Source: Shinisaurus crocodilurus
Taxonomy: Eukaryota; Chordata; Lepidosauria; Squamata; Shinisauridae
Reading direction: 5' to 3'
Length of the DNA stretch: 64,000 bases
Assembly: GCA_021292165.1 (NCBI GenBank)
Contig: CM037876.1
Location: 317,964,776 to 318,028,775, forward strand
Shown: positions 1 to 11,830 of the stretch, one piece after another
Layout: each line of letters starts with the position of its first letter
Position numbering within the stretch: position 1 is the stretch's first letter
The notes under the pieces: generated by a model
Told to the model about the DNA's origin: nothing
Database searches by the model: none
Seen by the model: the letters and a program-made list of their open reading frames with translations, nothing else
Program-made: the position numbers and the translations under genes

Positions 1-920
1 TTCCTTGGAAAAGAACAAACGGGCAGAAGGAAAGTAGGCACATGCTGAAGTTCCCATGAGGTTTTTGCACCAACTGAAAAAAGTGATAGTATGAGACTTG
101 TTCTCTCATTGGCTGCACAGCAAGGTCTCATAATTCACCATTTTGATATTACCACTGCATATATGAATGCAGATCTTACAGAGGAAACTTATATGCATCC
201 TGCCCCTGGATTTGAAGAAAAAGCTGGGGTAGTATGGAAACTGCACAGGGCAGTGTATGGATTAAAACAATCTGCCCGTGCATGGAACAGGTGTCTCAAT
301 GACAAATTAATCCAGTAGCATTTTCAGCAGGGCATTGCTGATCCGTGTCTTTACACAAAAGGTTCTTTAGACGTGTGTCTTAAATTGGATTCAAAGAAGG
401 CTGAAGTTCCAAAGGTATGGGTGGATTCTGACTGGGGAAGCTGTACACTCACACGGAAATCTGTTAGTGGTATAGTAATAAAGGTTGGTGATTCACTCAT
501 AAGTTGGAAATCAAAGAAGCAGTCCAGTGTGGCTGGCTCAAGTTGTGAGGCTGAGTACACTGCATTATCACAAGCATGTGGTGAAATTACATGGTTCATT
601 CAGGTTTTAAAAGATCTAGGCTTACAAGTAGCATTACCGGTTCACGTGTACTGTGATAATCAAGCCTGCTCTGCTTTGGCAAAATCTGAATATTTAAAGG
701 GGCTCACAAAACATATAGCTGTGAAGTACTGCAATGTTCGTGATTATGTGCAGAAAAAGACAATTGAATTGATATATTGTCCAACAGAGCAAAATGTAGC
801 AGATATGTTTACTAAGCCACTGCCTGGGCCAAGATTCAAAGAACTATGTTCGGAACTAGGGTTGGTGATCTTTAATAAAGGAAAATAAAAAAACCCTTTC
901 TGTCTGCGAACAAGGAGGGG
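1..920 (+). mobile_element. Ty1/copia retrotransposon remnant, 3' part of pol (RT and RNase H)
   Basis: Positions 91-318 encode a copia-type reverse transcriptase fragment (FDITTAYMNADL, then VWKLHRAVYGLKQSARAW) that ends at an in-frame TAG. Positions 373-888 encode the copia RNase H end: VDSDWGSC, SVSGI, SSCEAEYTAL, YCDNQA, then the typical ADMFTKPLPG. The RT segment jumps almost directly to RNase H, so the RT core, including the expected YVDD block, is deleted. The element is therefore non-autonomous. A purine-rich tract (911-920) ends the internal part. The 5' half lies outside the window. Copia elements are a minority among vertebrate LTR elements. The family call is by motif recognition. 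Confidence 0.85.
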
Positions 921-1272
921 TGTCAGAGTATGTAATTGTGTCCTTGAGCAGAAAGGACTATAGCAGAGCACCTGTGAACAGAAGTTCTGTTAGGGAGTGA
1001 AACTTGTTAAAGTCGGGCAGTGTGCCCAAGGTCATAAACAGAGTGTTGAGTGGGGAGGAGTTATATGCTGTAATATTCTCTCCCCACCAGTCTTTGACTC
1101 AATGCGTTTTGTGCCGTGCATGGGGAGCCTTGCACTGTGATGTACAGCTGTAAATTGTAATGGATCTATGCGTGAAAAACCTCAGTAAAAGTTTCTACTG
1201 ATGAACTCACGTCTCCTCGTTATTCTCTGTGATTGCACACAACTCCTCCTAACTCTGCTACGTGGGGCAACA
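921..1272 (+). repeat. Probable 3' LTR of the copia element
   Basis: It starts with TGTCAGAG directly after the polypurine tract AAGGAGGGG and ends in GGGGCAACA, giving the TG...CA ends expected of an LTR of about 350 bp. The partner 5' LTR is not in the window, so the right end is an estimate. Confidence 0.6.
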
Positions 1273-3467
1273 GCAAACTTCTGACAGACAGCAGCTAGAA
1301 AGTTTTAAGTAGGAGCCGCAGTAGTGCTGATATCCATCATCTGTTTAGCCTTCCTCTGTGGTACCCTGGTTGGAAGGAAACACTGATCTTGCTTTCTCTT
1401 CTTTGCCCTTCACTCTTTCTCCTCCATGAAACATTTCCCATCCTGGTGCCTATATTGACAAGACCCTGGAGTTTAGCCAAGGAGCAGCAACAGCTTCTGC
1501 AGAAATTGTCTCATCCCCATTTCTTCCAGAGAGGGCAACCTTTCAAGGTTGAACTTGCCTTAGACGCCCTACATTTGATAGATGGTGTTTCCCTTCTGCA
1601 ACTGGACAGCCAGGTCTGACTGTTTTGCTCGGCAGATTATTACCAAGGTCAGAATGCAGGAGGTCAACAGGAGATAATATCAGAAAGTGCAGTCAAGTCT
1701 GACCACAAGCAGCAGAAACTGGCTACTTTTTGAGACAGGGGTAATGGCCAGAGCTTCCGTTGAGGCTTGGTTTCACAATCCATATTCTGGAAATGCTGTA
1801 CAGCCTTAATTGCTCAGAAACAGGAGAGCTGAAAGTTTTTACGAAGTAGAACAGCCAACCGGAATAGTGCAGAATGTTCTGTGTTTCAAGAATTTAGCAG
1901 TCACAAAGAATGAAACCAGGAATATTCTCAGGTGGGTCTCTCTTCACAGTTTACCAAAAGTTGAAGGGAAAATAAAAGAATCTGTATTGGAAGCCACTGA
2001 GGCAAGAGGGAGAGAATCATTTTGAGAAAGGTGGTGGCGGTGGCGGCACATTCCGGTATTTTGCCCCACTGTCATTTTTGGTCAAGCAGGTTTTGGAGCA
2101 GGGCAAACATCTATGGAATCTGTTCATCAGGTGTGAGAGTGCAGGGAGCGGGAGAATCACAGGTGACCTCGCCTCCGGACTTCCCACGCTCTGAAATAAT
2201 CTATTGTCCATGTCCCTTCGATCACCTGACCAGACTGGTGGAGATGACAAAAAAGAGGACATCTTCTTGCACAGCTAAAGGCAGTCAGAACAGGCTTAAT
2301 AGGCATGGCTGGATTAACTGGACTTAATTCAAGGGGTTCACTGCCACAAGTAGGGGTGATGTTGGCAACCTCTGGTTTGTTTAGTAGGACTAGACAAAGT
2401 CATGGAGGAGGAGGCCTATCAATGGCTATTCATCATGATAGCTAAATGGAGCCTCCATGTTTAGAGGCAGTATTTCTCCGAGGACCAGCTTCTGAGGCCA
2501 AGGAACAGGGGAAAGCCATTCCCTTCCCAAGTTATCAGCCATGCAATGTGTTTTTGTGCTAATGTGCTCATTTCAGGATTTTATTTTTATTTTTAGGCTA
2601 GCATTAAATAAAAACATACTAATATAACCGCAGGGAGCTATCTGCATTGAGACGCAAGTGCAAAATCTAATTAAATAGTTTTAAAGGAAAACCATATTGA
2701 AGTGTGACATCTGCTGAGCACTTGGGTTCACTCTTCAGTCAGTTGTAGATTTGGGGGTGGGTGGGGGTGGCGAAGCGCCAAGTCTGATCATGAGAATCAA
2801 CAACAGGATTTGGAATGTGATGTTTTCAGTGCCGAAAGGTAGGGATTGAGTGGTTTCAAGGGATGGGTTTTTATCAGTGTTGCATCGCAGCCGCCGCGAG
2901 CTACCTGGCCTGGCTTCAGGGCCCAGTGAGGGAGGGAAGTCAAGTCAGTGCTCTCCAGCTCTGGACTTACAGGAGCTGAGGGTAGAAGCTGCATCATCTC
3001 ATGTGGGCCACAGGGAGGCCACCAAAAGTGGTATCCCCATGTTCACTATGCCCGTCTCACTCATCTTGCATAAGGTCCCATTATGGGGAGGGGCTGCAAT
3101 TTGCAGGCAGAAGACCCCAGACTCAAATCCTGGCATCCAGCGAAAAGGATCTGTGGTAGGAGGTGCTATATGGCAGCCTTCACCCAACCTGGAACCCTCC
3201 AGATATTGTGGACTTCAACTTCCATCAGCCCCAGCCAGCATGGCCAATGGTTAGGTATCCTGGGAATGAGGGGCATTTGCGCACTCTTTGAAAACAATTT
3301 TACTATGTTGGGTAACTTGGAACATGGAACCTGCTCTGCACCTAACATAGTGTCGACCGTTTTGATGAAAATGTGTTCGAAGGTGTTGTCTTTTGGACTA
3401 TGCTTGATTAATTTGGACGCTGGTTTCATAACACCCTGACAAGCTGACACTCCACCAGATGCAGTTG
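1273..3467. other. No gene recognised; a short CR1-like scrap near 2.4 kb
   Basis: Small ORFs here (76, 71, 101 and 134 codons) show no recognisable domain and overlap each other on both strands. Positions about 2415-2490 (CTAAATGGAGCCTCCATGTTTAGAGG) resemble the LINE fragment at 17.7 kb. About 3190-3250 (GGAACCCTCCAGATATTGTGG and following) looks like a dispersed-repeat arm. The rest holds nothing I can name. Confidence 0.5.
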
Positions 3468-3475
3468 GCTTAGAA

Positions 3476-3822
3476 CAGTGCTTCTCAATTATTTTCTGTC
3501 ATGCCCCCCCTAGGAAGAAGAAAACATTTCGCGCCCCCCGCGCGACTGTAAATAGTATCATTTGTCTATAAAATTGTTATAAGTACACCTCTGCATAACA
3601 CTGTATCCTTATTAACGTATAAGAGAATAAAAAAAGAAAGAAATGTGGATCAATTTACAACAAAGAATAGCTTTATTAACTGTAGCAGAAAAGATTTAAA
3701 GGAGCACAGGATTTAAAGGAACACAATATTATAAAAAACTTTTAACTGAGGTCAAACGAGCCCCCCTTTACGGAGCCTCGCGCCCCCCCTGGGGGGCCCG
3801 CCCCACTATTTGAGAAGCACTG
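3476..3822. mobile_element. hAT (Charlie-like) non-autonomous transposon
   Basis: Terminal inverted repeats CAGTGCTTCTCAA / TTGAGAAGCACTG are flanked by an exact 8-bp duplication GCTTAGAA (3468-3475 and 3823-3830), the hAT signature. The interior is 347 bp, with C-rich subterminal arms and an AT-rich core, and has no transposase ORF. Confidence 0.85.
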
Positions 3823-4266
3823 GCTTAGAAAGAGGACGTTCAGCATCCTCAACAGCACTGTGAGCTTCCCCAATTTTCTCCTGATTGTTGGCAGAGTCAA
3901 GGGCATTTGAGAGCCCTGCTGGTGCAGCAGGAGGTATCGTACGGGTATCAGCAAACACTAGAGGTTCATCAGCCGGTGCAGATGAGGGCTTAGCTGTGAA
4001 TGATGTGTCAGCAGGTGGTGACGCATGAGGCATGGCAGCTAGCAAAGCCACTATAGGTGGCAGCGGCTGTGCATTGTTGGATGGTACAAGCCAACAGAGT
4101 GCTTGTTTTTGCACCAGCAGTCTTGCCACTGACATTTTTTCATTCTAGTACAACTGATTTACCAAAATGAATTTTAGGTACGAAGGATATACAAGGGATT
4201 AACAACTGACTGACCATATGGTTTAAAAGAAAGCAGAATAACTGCTTTTTTTGCTTCTGTCTAAAT

Positions 4267-4402
4267 CAGGGCTCTCCAACTTTGGGTCCCCAGATGTTGC
4301 TGGCCTACAGCTCCCAGAATCCCTTGCCATTAGCCATGCTGGCTGGGTATGCTGGGAGCTGTAGGCCAGCAACATCTGGGGACCCAAGGTTGGAGAGCCC
4401 TG
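4267..4402. mobile_element. Fold-back hAT-like MITE, copy 1
   Basis: A 136-bp, nearly perfect hairpin: GGGCTCTCCAACTTTGGGTC pairs with its complement at the right end, and the loop is near GCCATTAGCCATGC. The flanking 8-bp duplication GTCTAAAT is exact (4259-4266, 4403-4410). It belongs to the same family as the copies at 10.1, 17.9, 36.6 and 46.1 kb. Confidence 0.85.
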
Positions 4403-4410
4403 GTCTAAAT

Positions 4411-4784
4411 GTATCCCTACAGACACAGACCTTGTGCTTGTCCTAGCCAGCAAGAAACCCTTTCCAAAGGCGAAGTGGTTTAGTGAAGGCTGGGCTCCAC
4501 TCTAGCAAAGCAACCTGTCCTCCAACTACTGTCTCCAGCAGCTACGGTTCCCCTCAGCAGCCCTTGAACTGACTTCTCCCTTCTCAGCCCTTCAGCAAAA
4601 TGCAGCCTGGGTAACAGAGTTCTCTAGTCCCTTTCAGCAGACAGCTCAACGCAGGACAGGCCAACTCTACCTCCAGCAATTTGTGTAGGCTCCTCGTACC
4701 CCTCCTCCAACTCCTGCTCTTCTATCTTCCCTCAATTACAACAGCAGTGAAAATACAGGACACAAGTTTCTACTGTGTCACACT
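4411..4784. other. Unannotated stretch
   Basis: No ORF, RNA gene or repeat was recognised between the fold-back MITE and the GAGTC-rich hAT element. Confidence 0.5.
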
Positions 4785-4792
4785 CCAATTCC

Positions 4793-5548
4793 CAGGGATG
4801 TTGAAGAGTCCTTGGTCTCGAGTCACGAGTCTTTGGACCCGAGTCTCGAGTCCGAGTCCTTGGTCCAAAATGGTGACTCACGAGTCCCGAGTCACTCCCA
4901 AAGCTGACTCCACGAGTCCCTATTAAAATCAATGGGGGTTTTCCCCAACAAAATAAGGCTATTTCAGATGTGTGGCTTAAATAAATTCTAGGCACAAGTG
5001 TGCCTTTTTATTTCAAAACTCTGCAACTGATTTTGGCAAGAACAGACCAGGCAGACAAACCCAAAATAACCAGACAGGCAGAGGAGGCAGGGAACCCCAA
5101 AGCAGGCAGGCAGAGGCCTTTGTCTTGGACAATTCAAACTGTGGAACTGGTTAAGAAGAGACCAGGCAGGCAGAGGAGGCTGGGAACCCCCAAACAGGCA
5201 GGCAGAGGCAGCCAAACCCAACATGTCTGAAAGGTTGCATTTTAGGAAAATGATTTTAAAAAATAAACTTGCTGTACTTCACAACAAACCTATCCATGTT
5301 GCATTTGAGAAACACGATTTTGGAACACGAGTCCTTGGTCTCGAGTCCCGAGTCGAGTCTAAAACCTAAAACTTCCTAAAACCTATCCATGTTGCATTTG
5401 AGAAACACGATTTTGGAACACGAGTCCTTGGTCTCGAGTCCCGAGTCGAGTCTCATTAAAAATATTGGGACTTGAGTCTGACTCGAGTCAGAGGGGGGAC
5501 TCAGTCCGACTCACGAGTCGAGTCCTGGAGTCCGAGTCCCCATCCCTG
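4793..5548. mobile_element. GAGTC-rich hAT transposon, copy A (non-autonomous)
   Basis: Ends are CAGGGATG...CATCCCTG, flanked by the exact 8-bp duplication CCAATTCC (4785-4792, 5549-5556). Both subterminal regions are packed with GAGTC/GACTC pentamers in runs such as GAGTCTCGAGTCCGAGTCC. The core holds a conserved stretch ending in a CAGGCAGGCAGAGGAGGC-type repeat. No transposase is left here. The related copy at 60 kb keeps a hAT dimerisation domain, which fixes the superfamily. Confidence 0.9.
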
Positions 5549-5556
5549 CCAATTCC

Positions 5557-6066
5557 CAGGGTCCTTTGGGGTCTTGTTGTTCCTGTTTGTCAATATTAGT
5601 CCTTCACCCTTCCAAAGAACTGTAGAATCCTTGAAGAACACTCATATCACATGACTGGACTTCCAGAAGTTTCAGTTCAGCACAGGCTCTTCAGGATGAA
5701 GGGTGAAGGACTAGCTGGTTCTCCACCAATTCCTGGTGGATTTATTCCCAAATGTTTTACCACATAACATGAAAATTAGATCTCTTTGTGTTAAAGCCAA
5801 ACCTGATCTTCCTGTTGCACCAATCCCGCCCAAGCCCTTACAACAGATTTGCAGATTAAGAGTAGCTATGCAGCTATGCAGTTTTTGAGCTGCCATTTTG
5901 TGAGGAGCCTCTATTCCATGACAGCTTTAGAACCTCTTGTCCCTAGTTTACCATAAAGAACCTTCAACATAATTTGCAGGACAACAACCATCTTGTGGAA
6001 GGATAATTTCTAGTCTCCCCAATTATAATCCGAGGAGGGGGTTCTCTCAGTCCCACAAATTAAATT
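5557..6066. other. Unannotated stretch with a small hairpin
   Basis: No gene was seen. A 15-nt inverted pair (AGTCCTTCACCCTT near 5600 and AAGGGTGAAGGACT near 5700), about 100 bp apart, may be a degraded MITE. Confidence 0.4.
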
Positions 6067-6480
6067 TAGGGATGTGCGCAGAATTCGATTAGGGGGTGGA
6101 AGCGGGGCGAACTCATGGGCCTTGACCCCCCCGAGCTCCGCGCAACTTACCTTTCCCCGGCTCGGCACAAGTCCCCACGAGAGAAGCCGGGGAAAGGAAC
6201 TTCCAGGTCCCTGGCACAACAGTTCCGGGTGCCCGGTGCTGCATTTTTTACGTAAATACCAGGGGAAACCACCTTAAAACTGCCGCAAATAGCAAATCGC
6301 AGCCATTTTAAAGTGGTTTCCCCTGGTATTTACGTAAAAAAAAGCAGCGCCAGGGACCCGGAAGTGACACGCCGGGCACCCGGAGGTTCACCGAGCGCCG
6401 GCGCCGTGAGACAGATCGCACAGCGGGGGTGCTCGCTGAGTGCCCGACAAGACGAGGTAAGGGGAATTCGTCCATCCCTA
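6067..6480. mobile_element. CpG-rich palindromic MITE-like element
   Basis: Ends are TAGGGATGTGCGCAGAATTCG and CGAATTCGTCCATCCCTA-type inverted repeats (seen as GAATTCGTCCATCCCTA at the right). The centre is a long inverted repeat: TTACGTAAATACCAGGGG and GGTTTCCCCTGGTATTTACG flank the middle. The outer parts are unusually CpG-rich for this window. The superfamily was not determined. Confidence 0.6.
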
Positions 6481-6784
6481 CCCACAATTATACTTTATGT
6501 GGGGAGGGTCTCAGTCCTCAACAATAGTTTAGGGAAGATAATCTCACCCAAGGTATAATCTCTTTGCAAGGCATCTTCATTTTCCCTTCTCTTATTTTCC
6601 TATCCTATCCTTCCTTTCTTCCTTCCTTCTTTCCTTCCTGTCTCTCTTTCTCTTCATTTCTCTAATCGTTCTCATTTCCTCTTCCAAGACCCCTGAGAGC
6701 CGTTGCCGCTTGAAGTAGATGACCAGCTAGTATCTCTATTTTATATCAGCATTTTAATATGTGCCTGCGGAACTCATTGTCTGC
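6481..6784. other. Unannotated stretch with a TTCC/TTTC microsatellite
   Basis: Positions about 6590-6665 are an imperfect pyrimidine microsatellite (CTTTCTTCCTTCC-type). Nothing else was recognised. Confidence 0.5.
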
Positions 6785-7200
6785 TAAGTTTGCTCAGGCG
6801 TCTTTGGTGAGGAACTTTGTCAAAAGCCTTTTGAAAGTCCAAGTAAACAATGTCTACTGGATCACCCCTGTCCGCATGTTTATTGACACTCCTGAAGAAC
6901 TCTGAGACAGGACTAATAACGCTTTCAACCAATGAATTTACCTGGAACAGACATTAAGCTAACTGGCCTGTAATTTCCAGGATCCCCCCTAGATCCCTTT
7001 TTAAAAATTGGTGTTGCATTGTCCATTCTCCAGTCCTCTGGTCCAAAGGCTGATCTTAAGGACATGTTACATATTTTTGTTAGAAGATCTGCAGTTTCAT
7101 ATTTGAGTTCTTTAAGAACTCTAGGATGGATACCCTCTGGGCCCAGTTATATATGGACTTTGTTTGTCCAATGACCTGACTCACTGTAGCCCCCTTCAGG
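6785..7200 (-). mobile_element. CR1 LINE fragment, reverse transcriptase region
   Basis: Read on the minus strand it matches the CR1 RT stretch around the first catalytic block: a peptide like 'DPVDIVYLDFQKAFDKVP' is discernible in broken frames. The same kind of text occurs in the CR1 at 58.4-58.7 kb. There is no open frame, so it is an old inactive copy. Confidence 0.7.
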
Positions 7201-9555
7201 TTTTATGCCTGAATAGGGTTCTTGATCACACGTAAGAGGAAGGGAGCTGCCCATACCAGCCCCTCCCCCAATGCCCCCACCCTCCCCATGTTGAGCAGGG
7301 AGGTCTTCAGGGGGCTTCCACTCATGTCCACTTGAAGTGAACAGGAAGCCTGCTTTATCATGCAAACAGGAAGCCACTTTGTCAGAGTTCCTGCGAACAG
7401 GAAGCCTGCTTTATCGGGGTTCCCGATGGCACAAAGGGTACTACTTGTGTTCAAATGAACACGAGTAGAAGCCCCAAGCAGACAGACTGCCCTGCTCAAC
7501 ATGCATCCTGTCACCCTCTGGCATGGATGTGGGGCAGGGCCTTTTCTGTGCTGGCATCTAGAACATACAACTCTGTGCCCTGGAAGATTTGTCCTTTTCT
7601 TTGATTCTTTTCTTTGGAAATGTTTCATTTATTTATTTTACTTTATTATTGATGGTCGTAAATACTTACATAATCTGCCTCAAGCATTAAGGCAGGATAG
7701 AAAAGTCTCCTAATAAATAAAACAGATCCACTTCTCTTCAGACGTCATCTTGATGCTTCCCAATTCACAACAAATCATGCTTGATTCTCCCTAACACACT
7801 TTTTCATAGAGATCCCATTCTGTTGACAAGCTTAAATTGGACTGAAAAGATGGGCATAACAAAATACATTAAGTTTACTGCATTTGGTCAGTTAACCAGC
7901 TGGTGGTCTCCTTGCACTAGAAGATGTAATGAGCTTTGAGTCTTAGCCAGCAATTGCCAATTAGCTTAAGATCATTTGAGCCTATTTTACCTAAATGCTT
8001 TCAGTATAATGGAGGAGCTAGACGGATGCTCCTGGAGACCTGAGCGGGAGGAGCTTCCTTTTTCTTTGAGTGGCTGGGGTTGGGGGGGGATCTTCCAGTC
8101 AATTCCTACTGTGTGGAAGAGACTCACGTATTCATTGATTTGAGGAACTGAGCATAAGCATCACTAGAAGATGCCCTCTCCCGGCTTTTCTTGAAAATAC
8201 ATGATCCCAATAGGGATGGATGAGAGTTTCAGTTCAGTTTTTATAAGAATTTACCAGTCCCCTCCCTGCAGGTGCAGCCAACAGAGATGAGGGGTACAGG
8301 TGGGAAAGTGCACGATGTGGAGCCAATTTTACTACATGTTACAGAGTGGAGGAAGAACTTGACATACCTTGGACAGGTCATTCCATCCATCAGTGGGCCA
8401 GGCTGCAGGTCTATGTCTTCCAAAAGAGCGTTATGAATTGATTCAAGCCAATTTCTTCTCCCAGGACGGTGCCACCTCCTCTCCAGCCAGCATTCAGGCT
8501 CACCCCTCGGCTGCATTCAGGCTGATAATTCCATTCTGCCTGAAAAGCACTCACTTGCCCACCAGGAATCCACCTTTTGATGCAGTGTTGAAAGATGCCT
8601 CATGGGATATTCCAATAACTCTGGTAACACCTGTAGTGACTCAAAGACTCTTAAACTCCTGCTGTTTGCACATCTTTGAACATCTGAGCAGTACCAGCTC
8701 TAGAACATTTATTTCCCAGCACATAGTACAGGCCGCATAGGAGCATTTCTGCAAAGATGTGGAAATGCGGAGCGGAGGCCATGAAGGCCACAGCCGTTCC
8801 TTGGGCACACATATTCCGGACAGTGCTTTTCCGTTCATGTGTGCCACAGTGATCACTGCAGAAAGCTTGCTTGAAAATTCATGCTCATTGCCATTGACAA
8901 TGGGATGCTCATTTCTGCAAAGGCAAAGATTTAAATTATTTCCACAATCATAAGAAAGTACAGCAACAATTGCATTCCATACCTCGGAATGCCACTGGAT
9001 CAGGTGCAATTATTTTATTCATCACATATTGAAAAGGGCCCATCACTCTGGTCATGCAAATGGATCGTCGTAGGAGTAAAAGCAACAAAATTAGCCAAGC
9101 CAAAAGCAACTGGAAAGTAAATGTTACTGTTCTTATACAAAACTCTGCACGACGTAGCAATGAGGAGGAGGATGGTGCTTCAGTTACATAACGGAATAGC
9201 CCACTTACCTTGTTCATGCATAATGTGGACATTATCAAATTTTAAAATCCAATTCTGTGTTGTCCTTGGTTGATGAATGATGACTGGTCTGCCACACACA
9301 GATTCTGACAAATATCAGCTTCCAGAAGAAGGGTAGTAATAATAGCACCAGAGTTTAGCATCCTATGATTTCAAAAGCCAAAGAGCCTGCAGTGATGATC
9401 ATTATCTCATCAAATGGTTTCATGGGTTGAGAGGTAATTATGCTGAACTGACAAGGCTATAGGCAAAAGCACTTTGCACATGCAGAACAGTTTCCTTTGT
9501 AGTCTTTAACATATACTCAGCATTCATAATAGAATAGTGAACTTCAAGAAGATAA
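7201..9555. other. No gene recognised; minor repeat scraps
   Basis: Positions about 7620-7720 resemble the AT-rich 3' tail of a LINE (TTATTTATTTTACTTTATTATTGATGG, minus orientation). The ORFs of 91-141 codons in this stretch overlap on opposite strands and show no domain. I see no RNA gene. Confidence 0.4.
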
Positions 9556-9990
9556 ATACATCAGAAGAACCCTGCCAGATCAAACCAAAGGCCAACCTGG
9601 CTTAGCGTCCTGTTCCCCCCCCCACCCCACCCGCAGTGGCCAACCCAATGCCAATGGGAATCCCACAAGCAGGACATGAGTACAACAGCATCCTCCCGCT
9701 CATGCTCCCCAGCAAGCAGTGTGGACAGACCTACTGCCTTTGATGCTGGAAGTAATACATAGCCATCATGACCAATAGCCATTGATAGCCTTTTCCTCTA
9801 TGAATCCATCTAATCCCCTTTTTAAACCATCCAAGTTTGTGCCCATCACCACATCTTGTGGTAACAAATTCCATAGTTTGTGTACCATGTGAAGAAGTAC
9901 TTCCTTCTTTCTGCCTCGCATCTCCCACCATTCAGCTTCATTGGATGAAGAGATTGCTTCCTTGGTATAAAGCTTGTATCCAGAACCTTG
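9556..9990 (-). mobile_element. CR1/L3-like LINE 3' fragment
   Basis: On the minus strand this is the amniote CR1/L3-type 3' region. It includes CCATCACCACATCTTGTGG followed by an AAATTCCATAG stretch and the 'AAGTACTTCCTT' block, and GGAATCCCACAAGCAGGACATGAG further left. Similar text recurs at 11.2, 39.4 and 52.2 kb. Confidence 0.65.
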
Positions 9991-10073
9991 ATTCTATTTG
10001 TTTGGACTTGAATAGAGACCATGGTTTCCTACTGTCCCACTACAAGTGGGAATTTACTTAGCAATGCTTAGAC

Positions 10074-10161
10074 CAGTGTTCCTATGCTGGCTGGGGCATG
10101 CTGGGGCATGCTGGGAGTTGTAGGCCAAAAACATCTGGGGACCCAAGGTTGGAGAACACTG
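10074..10161. mobile_element. Fold-back hAT-like MITE, copy 2 (left arm deleted)
   Basis: Only the first 7 bp of the left arm remain (CAGTGTT). The right arm is full and ends in GGAGAACACTG. The 8-bp duplication GCTTAGAC is exact (10066-10073, 10162-10169), so the deletion arose within the element and not at its edge. Confidence 0.8.
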
Positions 10162-10334
10162 GCTTAGACCATTATGTTATCATCAATTATTGCTGTTATG
10201 AGTCATCACTGAGCTTAGTTTGCATACATTTAAGCTTTAACCGAATGGATACTCACTGTAATTTTTGCATTTCCTGGCCATTTGGCCTCACTGTGTACAG
10301 TTGTTTTGTCTATTCCCTTGTGCATATACCATGT

Positions 10335-10435
10335 TTCTGATGAAGTGGAGGTTAGTCCACAAAAGCTATAATCAATTTGTTGACCTTTCAAGTGCTACAA
10401 GACTGTTCGCTGTTTGTTTTCCCACAGAACAGATG
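10335..10435 (+). repeat. Amniote dispersed repeat, class uncertain
   Basis: The text GATGAAGTGGAGGTTAGTCC, then CACAAAAGCTATAATCAA, and CAAGTGCTACAAGACTG matches a motif string I know as common in reptile genomes. I cannot assign its class. Confidence 0.5.
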
Positions 10436-11189
10436 TGATTTTATACTAACAAGATACTATAGGCAACCACATTGTGTAGCGAAGAGGGTCAGACACAAAT
10501 GTGCCCCTTGTAAATGAGCTCCGCTGTACTCACTTTTAGTCTATGTTGGCAGCCAGTATTTACATTTCATACTTAACTCTTGGAGTGAGTGGAGGCTTAC
10601 AACCTCACCACACACAACTTGAAGTACTTTGCTGGCTTTTGCTGCTGCAGAATTTGAAGAAACAAACATGTCTGTCTACCAGCACTCCAAAATCCTTATC
10701 AGAGCTCACTCCAATGTAACTTGTGCTCCTGTTCCTATCATTAGAGACTCCAGCTGAACTTCCGCCCACAGCCCTTGGCTTACAGAGTACAAACTCATGG
10801 CAAAATAAGTTCACACACTGCCTCTGCACAGCTGGCTGTGATGGAGAGCCATTATCAAGGTCAGAAACTTCTTCCAGAGCTGAAGACTTGGGTTAATTAG
10901 CACTTGACCAAGCCAGTGATGGCAAAGGTCTTAGAAGACAGAGCGATTAATCATGGAAGTGTCTCTAACCTTGAAGCTGAAGGGTGTGGGTGACATTCTG
11001 CACTGGTTGTGAAAGGAATTGTAGGAAGGAAATTGCTACACTAGACTACAGCACTTGGACAAAGGAAGACTCCATTCTTTACGATGTGCTATTTGAAGGA
11101 GACAAGAGTAATGGGAGAGGAGAAATCTGCCATTGGACAGTGACAACGCACATCACTAACACACGTGGTATAGTTTTAAAAGGCCAAAA
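10436..11189. other. Unannotated stretch
   Basis: Nothing recognised. Short ORFs only, with no domain. Confidence 0.4.
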
Positions 11190-11530
11190 TCCATCAGAGC
11201 ATAAGAAGGGCTCTGTGGGATCAGATCATGGGTCAGTTTAGCAGAGCATCCTGTTTCCAGCAGTGGACAGACAAGTGTTTCCACTCCAGCACATGAGGGC
11301 AGTAGCCCTCCCCTGCTCTTGTGTGCCCCACGTCTGCTATTCAGTGGCCTACTGCCTCTGAACATGAGACACTTCTATACAATCCTCAGCTGCTAATAGC
11401 TGCTGGTAGACTTCTCCTCCTCCTCCTCCACGGATCTGCATAAAGCCCTTTTACAGCTGGCCAGGGGCCATCACCACATGTTGTGCCAGTGAAGTCCATG
11501 AATTAAGCCATATGTGGACAGAGTGCTTCC
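11190..11530 (-). mobile_element. CR1/L3-like LINE 3' fragment
   Basis: Begins with the minus-strand tail 'AGCATAAGAAGGGCTCTGTGGGATCAGATC' type and contains GGCCATCACCACATGTTGTG, as in the copies at 9.6 and 52.2 kb. It is diverged and has no ORF. Confidence 0.55.
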
Positions 11531-11582
11531 ATTTGTCAATCCAGAGTCTCCTGCCATTAAGTTTCAAGGGTCACCCCAGTTC

Positions 11583-11680
11583 AGGGGTGTCAAACCTCAA
11601 GCCCGTAGAACGAATGTGACCCCCCGCCCCGGTGTTCCCCGAAGGCCATGCTCCCTCCCCCTGGCCTCTGCCAATTGGTT
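11583..11680. mobile_element. hAT-like end fragment
   Basis: CAGGGGTGTCAAACCTCAAG is a recognisable hAT terminal sequence of the 'CAGGGGTGTCAAACT' type. The other end was not identified. Confidence 0.35.
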
Positions 11681-11830
11681 TGTGGTCTCCTGGCTTTTGC
11701 ATGTTTTTGAACCATTCTTAAAGCTGCCTTGAGTTCCATTTTCTTGGCAGAAAGGCAGGGTACCAATCAAATAAAATAAAGGAAAGGTTGAAATGCCTCT
11801 CCTAAGGCTTTGTTCCTAGCAGTAAGAGCT

